Positions 51,946 through 60,520 of a DNA stretch of 64,000 bases are shown here, in pieces. The stretch lies in NCBI GenBank assembly GCA_021787435.1, contig JAJYLY010000005.1, positions 124,001 through 188,000 on the forward strand, given 5' to 3'. The DNA comes from Pseudomonadota bacterium (GTDB taxonomy: Bacteria > Pseudomonadota > Gammaproteobacteria > Burkholderiales > Gallionellaceae). The notes under the pieces are model-generated. The model did not search any database. It was not told the DNA's origin and saw only the letters and a program-made list of their open reading frames with translations. The position numbers and the translations under genes were made by a program. Positions within the stretch are counted from its first letter, which is position 1, and each line of letters begins with the position of its first letter.

Positions 51946-53184
51946 ATGAAGCTCGGCTTTTACACTATTCTTGCAGCGCAATTTCTCTCCGCGCTTGCAG
52001 ACAATGCGCTGCTGTTTGCCGCCATCGCCCTTCTGAAGGAGCTGCATGCCCCCTCCTGGCATACGCCTGTCCTGCAGGAAGCCTTCATCTTTTCCTATAT
52101 CGTGCTGGCACCCTTCGTCGGCGCATTCGCTGACTCGCTGCCCAAAGGCCGCGTGATGTTTATCAGCAACAACATAAAGATCACAGGTTGCGTAGCCATG
52201 CTTGCGGGCGTCGACCCGCTGTTGGCTTATGGATTGGTTGGACTGGGCGCTGCGGCTTATTCACCGGCAAAATACGGCATCCTGACCGAGTATCTGCCAC
52301 CTGAAAAACTGGTTCTGGCAAACAGCTGGATGGAAGGGCTTACCGTGCTCGCCATCGTATTGGGTTCTGTCATAGGCGGCACATTGATCAGCCCCTCCAT
52401 TGCCAATCCAATGCTGCAGTGGTGGGACGTGCCTTTCATCGACACCGGGATCGACACCCCCCCAGAGCTTGCCATCACGATCGTCGTCGCGCTGTATTTA
52501 GCCGCTTCCGTGGTCAATCTCTATATTCCCCGCGTGGCCCTCGATCACATACCATTGAGCCGAAACCCTGTTTTTTTGCTCGGCGAATTCTGGCACAACT
52601 TCAAACTGTTATGGAAAGACCCGCTGGGTCGGGTTTCGCTCGCAGTAACCACGCTGTTCTGGGGAACCGGTGCAACGCTGCGCCTGATCGTACTGGGCTG
52701 GTCGGCGCTGGTTCTGCACTACGACATGGCCAGCGGCGCGAAACTGACCGCATGGGTTGCCATCGGCATTGCCATCGGCGCAATGCTGGCAGCTCGGTCT
52801 GTCAAGCTTGAGCACTCGGTCAAGGTATTGCCTATCGGCATCGCAATGGGATTGATGGTGCTGATCATGATACCTGTGACCAACAGCACGCTCGCCACCA
52901 TACTGCTCATCGCCATAGGCGCAATGGGCGGCTATTTCGTGGTCCCCATGAATGCACTGTTGCAGCACCGCGGTCATCTGCTAATGGGATCGGGCAGCTC
53001 CATCTCCGTGCAAAACTTCAACGAGAACTTGAGCATCTTTGTGATGCTGGGACTGTATGCGCTGATGGAAAAGCTGGAGTTGAACATCTACTTCATCATC
53101 ACGGTATTCGGACTGATGCTCTCAGGCATCATGACCGTATTATACAAGCGTCACGGGCACGATCAGGACAGTGGAAAAATCTAG
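51946..53184 (+). CDS. lplT: Lysophospholipid transporter LplT
   Basis: LplT is a major facilitator-type flippase that returns lysophospholipids from the outer to the inner leaflet. The 412-residue product begins 'MKLGFYTILAAQFLSALADNALLFAAIALL'. It has about 12 hydrophobic segments and the conserved 'VLAPFVGAFADSLPKGRVM', 'AAAYSPAKYGILTEYLPPEKLVLANSWMEGLTVLAIVLGSVIGG'. In enterics it pairs with the acyltransferase Aas, which is absent here. Its stop overlaps the convergent GGDEF-EAL gene by four bases. Confidence 0.93.
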   Translation: MKLGFYTILAAQFLSALADNALLFAAIALLKELHAPSWHTPVLQEAFIFSYIVLAPFVGAFADSLPKGRVMFISNNIKITGCVAMLAGVDPLLAYGLVGLGAAAYSPAKYGILTEYLPPEKLVLANSWMEGLTVLAIVLGSVIGGTLISPSIANPMLQWWDVPFIDTGIDTPPELAITIVVALYLAASVVNLYIPRVALDHIPLSRNPVFLLGEFWHNFKLLWKDPLGRVSLAVTTLFWGTGATLRLIVLGWSALVLHYDMASGAKLTAWVAIGIAIGAMLAARSVKLEHSVKVLPIGIAMGLMVLIMIPVTNSTLATILLIAIGAMGGYFVVPMNALLQHRGHLLMGSGSSISVQNFNENLSIFVMLGLYALMEKLELNIYFIITVFGLMLSGIMTVLYKRHGHDQDSGKI

Positions 53185-55748
53185 GATTGCTCAAGCAATT
53201 TCTCGAACTCGTCAAACGGCATGGGCTTACCGAACAAATAACCCTGATAGACATTACAGCCATGCTGTTTGAGGAAGGCCAGCTGATCATCAGTCTCAAC
53301 CCCTTCGGCGATCACATCCAAATCGAAGTTCTGTGCCATATCTATGATGGTCTTCACCATCACGGCATCGTTGGAATCGGTAGCGATATGCCTCACAAAG
53401 CTCTGGTCGATCTTGATCTGGTCAAGCGGTAACTGTTTCAGATAGGATAAAGACGAATAACCCGTACCAAAATCATCCAGAGACAGCTTCACGCCTAACA
53501 CTTTCAGCGCATGCATTTTTGCCACCACGTCGGCCACCTCGACCACATCGGAAAGCACCACACTCTCAGTCAGTTCGAGTTTAAGTCTAGAGGCCTCAAC
53601 CTGGTGGGTGCGCAAAACGGCGGAAACCATTTCGACAAAATCGGCGCGCTTGAATTGCTGTGCACTGACGTTAACCGAAACCGACAGTTTACGGGTCATC
53701 GCATGGCTCTGCCAGATGGCAAGCTGCCCACAAGCCGTATCAAGCACCCATTCCCCTATTTCAAAAATCAACGTGCTCTCCTCGGCCAGCGAAATGAATT
53801 CTCCGGGAAAAATCATCCCGCGCACCGGATGCATCCAGCGCACCAGCGCTTCAGCGCCAGACACCTTAAGATTGCTGTCCATCTGTGCCTGGTAATACAA
53901 GCGCAACTGTCCTCTGGTGATGGCAAACCGCAAATCCCGCTCCAGCACCGCATGCGCTTCCACCGTCTTCTGCATTGCGGGATCGAAGAAACGTACTGTA
54001 TTCTTGCCTGCCGCCTTTGCCTCATACATCGCCATGTCCGAGTGCTTCAACAGCGCGTCGACCGATTCTTCATGGCCGAGATACAGACTTACACCTATGC
54101 TTGGAGAGCTGTGATGTTCGCGGCCGGACAACAGATAGGGACGAGCCAGAATTTCGCGTATTTTCTCTGCAATCAGCGCAATTTTTTCCAGGGCCAGAGT
54201 CGATTTCACATCGACATCTTCTAATAACACGACAAATTCATCGCCGCCAAAACGCGCGACCGTATCTGCATCGCGCACACAGGACTTGATGCGCTCCGCC
54301 ACCTCGACCAGCATCAGATCGCCATAGTCATGCCCCAGCGTATCATTGAGCGTCTTGAAGTTATCCATGTCAAGAAACAACACCGCGCCAAATTGTCGGC
54401 TGCGCTGGGACAATGACAGCGCAAGACTCAGCCTGTCCATCAAGAGCCGCCGATTCGGCAACCCCGTCAGCACATCGTAGAATGCAAGGCTGCGTATTTC
54501 ATCCTCTGCCTCTTTTCTCGCGGCAATCTCTTCATGCAGCTTTGCATTGGATGAATTCAATTCCTGCGTGCGTTCTTCAATGCGGTCTTCAAGCGTGCCA
54601 TATATCCCCTGCAGGTTAACCGCCATGCGGTTGAACGCCTTGGCGAACAACCCCAGCTCACCAAAAGCGGATTCGTCAACACGCTGATCCAAACTGCCCT
54701 TTGCCATCTCATCTGCGGTTCTCGCAAGGTTTTCCAACGGCGCACTGATCTGCCTTGCAAAGTAGTAGGCAAGCAATCCGGACAGAAACAGCAAAGTCAG
54801 CACAAGCTCCAGAGTGACCGTGCGTTGCCGGCTGATCGAGGCAAACACCTCGTCTTCATCCATCTTGACCACCATGGCCCAGTCCAATTCGGGCAAATAG
54901 CGCCAGGCTGACACGACCCGAACGCCGCTGTAATCCTTTTTCACGTTTTCGCCCGACTGACCGAAAATCGCGCCATACATCGGGATATCCCTGCTTTCAT
55001 CGAGTTTCAGCCTGAGCACCTCCCTGCCATCCAGACGGTATCTGAGCGGGGTTGCCATGACAATGTATTCCCCGTCTTTCCTGCCAAATACGGCCTTCCC
55101 GCTCTGACCCAGTCCGATCGCACCGGAGGCCACCTTGAAAAACATTGCATTGCTCAATTGCGCTGCAAGCACCCCCTTGAATTTTCCATTCATCATAACT
55201 GGGGCGGCAATGAATAGCGCGGTATCGTGAGATGGCGCATAGGTATCCTGATGGGAAAACACGGGTTCCAGCGTCATGCGCGCATCGCGGAATACTTCAG
55301 CAAGCTGAGTGTTCCGCCAAGGGCCAGTCAAAAGATTGGTGGCGAAATCGGACTCATGCCTCTGCGTAAAGATGATTTCTCCTTGCGGAGTGATCAGAAA
55401 AATATTGTAGAACACTCCGGACTCTTCCACATATCGGTCAAAATACTGACGCATCAGACCATCTTCGCCAAAATACGCAGCACCGGAACGCTGCGGGTAA
55501 GTCTCCGCCAGCATGCCGATTCCTCTGATCACCGTCGGGCTTTCCGCGAGGAAACGCACATTGCGTTGCCGTTCCGCGAGAAACCCCCTGACCTGCATAA
55601 CTTTTTTGTCCGCCAGTTGGCCCACCCTGCCCAACGCGTCCGCGCGCAGCGTATCCTCATTCTGTCGCAGGTTGAAATAACCCAACAGCGCCAGTGGCAA
55701 CACGGCCACAAGAAAAAACAGCAACAGCAGACGCGTGAAAATTTTCAT
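53181..55748 (-). CDS. Membrane dCache-HAMP-GGDEF-EAL c-di-GMP enzyme
   Basis: The 855-residue protein has a first membrane helix (about 6-26), a periplasmic dCache-like sensor (about 30-305), a second helix (about 311-332), a HAMP region, a coiled coil, GGDEF and EAL. The GGDEF motif is intact (501-505, ARFGGDEF) with an inhibitory RxxD five residues before it (492-495, RDAD). EAL is intact at 633-635 (GAEALVRW), with downstream 'DDFGTGYSSLSYLKQLPLDQIKID'. Both activities are possible. The start overlaps the upstream binding-protein stop (ATGA). Confidence 0.93.
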   Translation of the reverse strand: MKIFTRLLLLFFLVAVLPLALLGYFNLRQNEDTLRADALGRVGQLADKKVMQVRGFLAERQRNVRFLAESPTVIRGIGMLAETYPQRSGAAYFGEDGLMRQYFDRYVEESGVFYNIFLITPQGEIIFTQRHESDFATNLLTGPWRNTQLAEVFRDARMTLEPVFSHQDTYAPSHDTALFIAAPVMMNGKFKGVLAAQLSNAMFFKVASGAIGLGQSGKAVFGRKDGEYIVMATPLRYRLDGREVLRLKLDESRDIPMYGAIFGQSGENVKKDYSGVRVVSAWRYLPELDWAMVVKMDEDEVFASISRQRTVTLELVLTLLFLSGLLAYYFARQISAPLENLARTADEMAKGSLDQRVDESAFGELGLFAKAFNRMAVNLQGIYGTLEDRIEERTQELNSSNAKLHEEIAARKEAEDEIRSLAFYDVLTGLPNRRLLMDRLSLALSLSQRSRQFGAVLFLDMDNFKTLNDTLGHDYGDLMLVEVAERIKSCVRDADTVARFGGDEFVVLLEDVDVKSTLALEKIALIAEKIREILARPYLLSGREHHSSPSIGVSLYLGHEESVDALLKHSDMAMYEAKAAGKNTVRFFDPAMQKTVEAHAVLERDLRFAITRGQLRLYYQAQMDSNLKVSGAEALVRWMHPVRGMIFPGEFISLAEESTLIFEIGEWVLDTACGQLAIWQSHAMTRKLSVSVNVSAQQFKRADFVEMVSAVLRTHQVEASRLKLELTESVVLSDVVEVADVVAKMHALKVLGVKLSLDDFGTGYSSLSYLKQLPLDQIKIDQSFVRHIATDSNDAVMVKTIIDMAQNFDLDVIAEGVETDDQLAFLKQHGCNVYQGYLFGKPMPFDEFEKLLEQS

Positions 55749-56950
55749 CGTTCTTCCCCTTCAATTTTGTCCCGCTCGGCACGGGGAATGAAGAAAGGAT
55801 ATGGACTAGGCCCGATGCTGCGCCCGGATTGCCAGACGATGTCGAACTGTCCATCGGCACGTATACGTCCGATGCGCACCGTTTTCCACAGATGATGCGT
55901 ATCTGCATCCACCGCGACAATGCCCTCTGGCGCATTCATCGTCTGCTTTTCCAATGCCGCCTTGACCACCGGAATGATGTTCGCATTGGCTTCACGCATA
56001 GCATTCACCCAAAGATGCACGCTGATATAGAAAGCCTCCATCGGGTCGTCCAGCACGCGCTGCATCCCGAAGCGATTGTGGAAATGTTCGATGAAAGCGC
56101 GATTCTCATCGCTTTGCACAGACTCGAAATAATTCCAGGCCGCATATTGTCCGGTCATCAAACCTGGCTCCATGGAAGCGAGCTCAGCTTCAGCGATGCT
56201 GCTTGAAAACACCGGGATATCGCTTGCGCGTATGCCTGCTTTTTGCAGCGCTCGAAAAAAATACCGGTTGCTGTCGCCGTTTAGGGTATTGAATACGAAA
56301 TCGGGTCGAACTCTTGCAATCTCTTTTACTACTTGATCTAGGTTGCGGGAGCCAAGATGCACGTAGCGCTCCCCGACCACTTGCCCGTCCAGTGCGAACA
56401 GCTGCTTCTTGATGATCTGATTTGCGATATGCGGAAAGATATAATCAGACCCGATCAGATAGACATGCCTGCCGCGCTGCTGCAACGCCCAGGCTATCAT
56501 GGGGATGATCTGCTGATTGGGCACGGCACCCGTATAGATGATGTCGGGCGACTCTTCCAACCCTTCATACTGCACCGGATAAAAAAGCAGGAGGTGATGT
56601 TTTTCAACAACGGTCTTGACTGCCTTGCGGCAGACGGAAGTCCAACAGCCGAACAGGGCCTGCACCTTGTCCTCTGCAATCAGTTTCTCAGCCCGCCCTG
56701 CACAATAATTTGCGTCCGATCGGCAGTCGCTAACGATCATCTCGATCCTTAAGCCGTTTATCCCGCCTGACAGGTTTGCCTCTTCAACAGCAAGCCGCAC
56801 CGCATCCACCAGCGGCGACTCACTCGCGGCCATGGTGCCTGTCAGCGAGTGCAGCACGCCAATTCTGATGACAGGTGTTTCAGCATGATACTGGCGGTAC
56901 AGAAAAAACAGGACCAGCAGCAAAACCGGGACCAGCAGCCATTTTTTCAA
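55745..56950 (-). CDS. Urea/amide-type periplasmic ligand-binding protein (sensor component)
   Basis: The 401-residue protein has an N-terminal signal or anchor (MKKWLLVPVLLLVLFFLYRQY). A type I periplasmic binding fold of the UrtA/FmdD/AmiC group follows ('IRIGVLHSLTGTMAASESPLVDAVRLAVEEANLSGGING', 'QALFGCWTSVCRKAVKTVVEKHHLLLFYPVQYEG', 'PNQQIIPMIAWALQQRGRHVYLIGSDYIFP'). These proteins usually serve urea or short-chain amide transporters, but no permease or ATPase is here. It overlaps the GGDEF-EAL receptor gene by four bases, so it probably presents a ligand to its periplasmic domain. The ligand is unknown. Confidence 0.85.
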   Translation of the reverse strand: MKKWLLVPVLLLVLFFLYRQYHAETPVIRIGVLHSLTGTMAASESPLVDAVRLAVEEANLSGGINGLRIEMIVSDCRSDANYCAGRAEKLIAEDKVQALFGCWTSVCRKAVKTVVEKHHLLLFYPVQYEGLEESPDIIYTGAVPNQQIIPMIAWALQQRGRHVYLIGSDYIFPHIANQIIKKQLFALDGQVVGERYVHLGSRNLDQVVKEIARVRPDFVFNTLNGDSNRYFFRALQKAGIRASDIPVFSSSIAEAELASMEPGLMTGQYAAWNYFESVQSDENRAFIEHFHNRFGMQRVLDDPMEAFYISVHLWVNAMREANANIIPVVKAALEKQTMNAPEGIVAVDADTHHLWKTVRIGRIRADGQFDIVWQSGRSIGPSPYPFFIPRAERDKIEGEER

Positions 56951-56983
56951 GTCGGCAACTCCTATAGAGTCGATCTCAAAAAT

Positions 56984-57655
56984 TCAACGCGCCACATGCT
57001 CACCTACGGCCTTCACAGCCAGACATAGATCCTGCCATGACTTCGCCTTGTCCAGCGGCGTACGCAACAGATAGGAAGGATGGAAACTAACGATCAGAGG
57101 AATGCCCTTGTACTCATGCACCCGTCCCCGCAGCGAGGCGACAGACGCATCGGTATCCAGCATGGCCGAAGCAGCCGTCCTGCCCAAAGCCACGATGATT
57201 CCGGGCCTGATCAGCTCAATCTGGCGCTTCAAATAAGGAAGACACGCCGCCACTTCGTTAGCATGGGGCTGCCTGTTGTCAGGCGGACGGCACTTGACCA
57301 CGTTGGTGATATACACCTCTTTTCGCCTTAATCCGATGGAAAGCAGCATGTTGTCGAATAACCTGCCCGCATGTCCCACAAAGGGCTCACCCCTTGCATC
57401 TTCTTCGGCGCCCGGACCTTCGCCGACGAACAGCCATTTTGCATTCTCATCGCCGACACCGAATACTGTTTGCGTGCAGCCTGCGCGCAAGCGACACAAT
57501 TCGCAGTCTCTTACTTTTTCCTTAAGTTCGGGCCAAGCCATTGTTTGCAGCCGCACCTCCATATCAGCAGGCGTGGTGGCTACCTTGGGTTGTTCGCGTC
57601 GCACCCATGCCGGATACAGGTTCAGCTCGCGCAACACTGCCTCGCGCCTATCCAT
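56984..57655 (-). CDS. Type 4 uracil-DNA glycosylase (iron-sulfur)
   Basis: The 223-residue protein removes uracil from DNA. It has the cluster cysteines CELCRLRAGC and the pair in 'NVVKCRPPDNRQPHANEVAACLPYL' (16 residues apart). The active motifs are 'LFVGEGPGAEEDARGEPFVGHAGRLFDNML' and 'IVSFHPSYLLRTPLDKAKSW'. The first ~40 residues are extra to the core. It overlaps rimI by eight bases, ending the udg-rimI-tsaB-ispF-ispD string. Confidence 0.92.
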   Translation of the reverse strand: MDRREAVLRELNLYPAWVRREQPKVATTPADMEVRLQTMAWPELKEKVRDCELCRLRAGCTQTVFGVGDENAKWLFVGEGPGAEEDARGEPFVGHAGRLFDNMLLSIGLRRKEVYITNVVKCRPPDNRQPHANEVAACLPYLKRQIELIRPGIIVALGRTAASAMLDTDASVASLRGRVHEYKGIPLIVSFHPSYLLRTPLDKAKSWQDLCLAVKAVGEHVAR

Positions 57656-58112
57656 GCTTCCACTCCGCTGCCTTGCATGTCTGAAAGTCGCACGCCATCA
57701 CTATCGCATCCTCGCTGCCACTGGCATTCCGGTAATAATTGCGCCTCACGCTGACCTCTGCGAATCCGACAAGACGATACAAGGAAATCGCCGCCAGATT
57801 GGATGCTCGCACTTCGAGCAATGCCCGCGGCAGCCCTCTGGCGCATGCGATCTGCAAAACTGCCATGAGCATCTTGCTGCCCATGCCCTTGCGCTGATGT
57901 TCCGCTGCTACGGCCATGTTGAGCAACTCCGCCTCATCAACGCCCGCCATCAACACCGCGTAACTGCAAATCTTTCCGTCACTCTCATCAACATAACACA
58001 GATAGCCGTTATTCAGAGCATCGCAAAAGTTTCCGCGCGTCCACGGATAGTGCTGCACAGCATTTTCGATGGCCAGCACTTCATCCACGTCAGATGCCGT
58101 CATCTTCCTCAT
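57648..58112 (-). CDS. rimI: Ribosomal protein S18 alanine N-acetyltransferase RimI
   Basis: RimI acetylates the N-terminal alanine of ribosomal protein S18. The 154-residue GNAT-fold product has the acetyl-CoA motif 'VAAEHQRKGMGSKMLMAVLQIA'. Conserved 'LLEVRASNLAAISLYRLVGFAEVSVRRNYY' and the start '[29 protein letters not shown]' are typical. It overlaps tsaB by four bases, the common arrangement. Confidence 0.93.
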   Translation of the reverse strand: MRKMTASDVDEVLAIENAVQHYPWTRGNFCDALNNGYLCYVDESDGKICSYAVLMAGVDEAELLNMAVAAEHQRKGMGSKMLMAVLQIACARGLPRALLEVRASNLAAISLYRLVGFAEVSVRRNYYRNASGSEDAIVMACDFQTCKAAEWKHG

Positions 58113-58810
58113 TTGTCGCGCTTTTCAGCGGCCATCTGTTCGCGCTCTGCCGTCTTTAACGCGACCTTATCGCGCAGATAAAAAGGCTGCGCCTGTGCGG
58201 CGTCCAGGCCCAATCCGCCGGCAAATTGCAGCGCGCCAAGCGCCGCGATGTGCTCCGCTCTGGGTACCGCATCGACATCCATGCCGACCAACTGCCCTGC
58301 ATAGCGCTTTTGCAGAATTTCCCGGAACGCAGCAAAGCCGCTGCCTGCACCAAACCACCCGCCGCCAATCACGAAAGGTGCATCTTCAGGTTTGCAAAGA
58401 ACTGGCTCGCAGACTGTCTTCCAGCCTTCTTCTTGCTTTTCATATGCGGCGCAATAGATCTCGCCCATGCGCGCATCCAGCGCCGCAATCACATGAGCAT
58501 GGCCAGAGCCTTCTGCCATCGCAAGCAAGGTAGAGATGTCAGAAACGGGCAAGCACGCTCCCAATGCCAAGCCCTGCGCGACCCCGCAAGCGATGCGCAC
58601 CCCTGTGAACGAACCGGGCCCAGAACCGAAGGCAATGCCGTCCATATCCTGAATCCCGCACCCTGCATCCTGAAGCAAGGCACCCAGCATAGGCATCAGC
58701 ATCTCCGAATGCTTCTGCCCCGCCAGTTCGTTTCGCGAAAGGCTTATCCCGTCCTGCCAGAGGGCAGCCGAGCAATATTGGGTGGAAGTTTCCAGTGCAA
58801 GTATTTTCAT
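58109..58810 (-). CDS. tsaB: tRNA threonylcarbamoyladenosine protein TsaB
   Basis: TsaB helps TsaD and TsaE make t6A37 in ANN-decoding tRNAs. The 233-residue ASKHA-fold protein begins '[21 protein letters not shown]'. It includes '[25 protein letters not shown]', the conserved family motif, and '[15 protein letters not shown]'. It is inactive as an enzyme on its own in known species. It overlaps ispF and rimI by four bases each. Confidence 0.95.
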   Translation of the reverse strand: MKILALETSTQYCSAALWQDGISLSRNELAGQKHSEMLMPMLGALLQDAGCGIQDMDGIAFGSGPGSFTGVRIACGVAQGLALGACLPVSDISTLLAMAEGSGHAHVIAALDARMGEIYCAAYEKQEEGWKTVCEPVLCKPEDAPFVIGGGWFGAGSGFAAFREILQKRYAGQLVGMDVDAVPRAEHIAALGALQFAGGLGLDAAQAQPFYLRDKVALKTAEREQMAAEKRDK

Positions 58811-59283
58811 TTATCCACCATCAGCAACACCACAGCCTGCGCCGCGATGCCTTCGCCTCGCCCGGTATAACCCAGATGCTCTGTGGTGGTCGCCTTCACG
58901 TTGACCGCACTTTTCTCTATCCTTAAATCCTCAGCGATGTGCGCTACCATTCTCGGGATATGCGAAGCCATCTTAGGTGCCTGCGCGATAATGGTCGCAT
59001 CCACATTGCTGACCAGATAGCCCTGATTTCTTACCAGATGCAGCACTTCGCGCAGCAGGATACGGCTGTCGATGTTTTTGAACTTCGCATCGCTGTCGGA
59101 AAAGTGCCGCCCTATATCTCCAAGGGCGGCCGCTCCCAGCAGCGCATCGCAGATTGCATGCAGCAGAACATCCGCATCGGAATGCCCTAGCAGCCCTTTT
59201 TCAAACGGGATATCCACCCCTCCAATGATAAGCCGCCTGCCTTCTACCAACTGGTGTACATCAAAACCCTGACCTATGCGCAT
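58807..59283 (-). CDS. ispF: 2-C-methyl-D-erythritol 2,4-cyclodiphosphate synthase IspF
   Basis: IspF makes MEcPP in the MEP isoprenoid pathway. The 158-residue protein has '[26 protein letters not shown]' with zinc ligands Asp/His, '[32 protein letters not shown]' and the C-terminal '[27 protein letters not shown]'. It overlaps ispD by ten bases. The pair encodes consecutive non-adjacent steps of the pathway. Confidence 0.97.
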   Translation of the reverse strand: MRIGQGFDVHQLVEGRRLIIGGVDIPFEKGLLGHSDADVLLHAICDALLGAAALGDIGRHFSDSDAKFKNIDSRILLREVLHLVRNQGYLVSNVDATIIAQAPKMASHIPRMVAHIAEDLRIEKSAVNVKATTTEHLGYTGRGEGIAAQAVVLLMVDK

Positions 59284-59960
59284 GTCCGCTCCCTCAACAA
59301 CAATTCAGCCAGCCACAAATCCTCCGGATAGGTCACCTTGAAGTTGCTCGCATCCCCAGCCACAAGTTTGGGGCTCAAGCCCATCGCCTCGACTGCCGAT
59401 GCCTCGTCGGTGACCGACTTGCAATGCTGTAGCGCCAGCGTCAACAATTCCAGACGGAACATCTGCGGCGTTTGCGCCTGCCACAAACCTGCTCGGTCTT
59501 CCGTGTGCAGCACACGCTGCTTGTCGTCAGCGCGCTTTATGGTGTCAGCCACCCTCACTGCCAGTATCCCGCCAACAGCATCATCGCGCAGTTCATCTAT
59601 CAGTTTTTGCAAATGCACCTTTGTCAGACAGGGCCTTGCCGCATCGTGCACCAGCACCCAGTCGTCAGGCTCAAGCTCGGATGCGATCAGCCCGTTCAAC
59701 ACCGTGTCGGCGCGCGTTTCTCCTCCGCAATACAGTGTCTGCAGCTTGCCGCCAAAATCCGACCAGTCATAACCTTGAAACAGCGTATCATCGGGCGAGA
59801 GCACCACGAACACGCTTTCGATCTGCTCGCAGTCGCACAGCGTTTTCAGCGCATGATAGAGTATCGGTCTGCCCGCGATGGACAGATATTGCTTGGGCAA
59901 TTCATGTCCCATGCGCGCGCCGAAACCTGCGGCGGGAACCAGAGCGTAAAATGATGTCAT
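59274..59960 (-). CDS. ispD: 2-C-methyl-D-erythritol 4-phosphate cytidylyltransferase IspD
   Basis: IspD joins CTP to methylerythritol phosphate. The 228-residue protein starts '[36 protein letters not shown]', the nucleotide-binding signature. It also has '[11 protein letters not shown]', '[25 protein letters not shown]', '[11 protein letters not shown]' and '[13 protein letters not shown]'. It is the upstream member of the isp pair. A 96-base gap separates it from the divergent S24-like gene. Confidence 0.97.
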   Translation of the reverse strand: MTSFYALVPAAGFGARMGHELPKQYLSIAGRPILYHALKTLCDCEQIESVFVVLSPDDTLFQGYDWSDFGGKLQTLYCGGETRADTVLNGLIASELEPDDWVLVHDAARPCLTKVHLQKLIDELRDDAVGGILAVRVADTIKRADDKQRVLHTEDRAGLWQAQTPQMFRLELLTLALQHCKSVTDEASAVEAMGLSPKLVAGDASNFKVTYPEDLWLAELLLRERTCA

Positions 59961-60056
59961 AAGCGGATTGTAATTGAGCAGCGCGCCCCAAGAAAGGTTC
60001 TATTGGTTTTTCGCCTTCAGACAGGTAGTATTTTACGTAATTACTCGAGAGCACGA

Positions 60057-60425
60057 ATGACGAACGAAAAAATCATCCCGATTGCAGTTGGTGAAACAGA
60101 TTCTGCAAATCAAACTTCCTGCAACGATGCCGAACCTTTTGCGCTGATGGTGCTGGGCGATAGCATGGCACCGGAATTCAATGAGGGCGAAATCATCATC
60201 ATCGAACCTGGCCCCAGGATCATCGCGGGAAGCTATGTGTTGGCCTTTCACGATGAGGAATACGTTTTTCGCCAGTTGATACAGACCGGGAACGGCTGGT
60301 GTCTGCATGCGCTCAATAACAATTATCCCGATGTTCCGGTGATGGACTTGTCGGCGATAAGAGGTATCATCACCCAGAAATCCCGCCCGGGCAGACGCAG
60401 CGCTTCGAAAATTTACATTAGGTGA
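60057..60425 (+). CDS. Short S24/LexA-fold protein without the catalytic lysine
   Basis: The 122-residue protein has only an S24-type fold, with no DNA-binding domain. Ser36 is conserved (VLGDSMAPEFNEGEIIIIEPG). The segment that normally carries the catalytic lysine reads EEYVFRQL, so Arg72 replaces it and self-cleavage is unlikely. The rest ('YPDVPVMDLSAIRGIITQ') matches the family. I chose the ATG at 60057; the open frame to 60003 is less like the family. It has its own strong terminator. Function is unknown. Confidence 0.75.
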   Translation: MTNEKIIPIAVGETDSANQTSCNDAEPFALMVLGDSMAPEFNEGEIIIIEPGPRIIAGSYVLAFHDEEYVFRQLIQTGNGWCLHALNNNYPDVPVMDLSAIRGIITQKSRPGRRSASKIYIR

Positions 60426-60462
60426 TGCGCAATACGTCACCGGACCACCCTTAGACGCAAGG

Positions 60463-60489
60463 CGCAGTCTCCGCCTGAGACTGCGTTTT
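60463..60489 (+). terminator. Strong rho-independent terminator after the S24-like gene
   Basis: CGCAGTCTC (60463-60471), loop CGCCT and GAGACTGCG (60477-60485) form a perfect nine-base stem followed directly by TTTT. It lies about 38 bases after the S24-like stop and isolates it from mfd. A TATAAT -10 element (60497-60502) directly downstream may belong to the mfd promoter; its -35 is weak. Confidence 0.88.
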
Positions 60490-60520
60490 CTAGGTTTATA
60501 ATGAGCGGCTCTATACGCTC

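Noticed and set aside
55745-56950. Urea ABC transporter operon
   Set aside because: Only the binding protein is present. No permease or ATPase genes flank it, and it overlaps a c-di-GMP enzyme gene instead.
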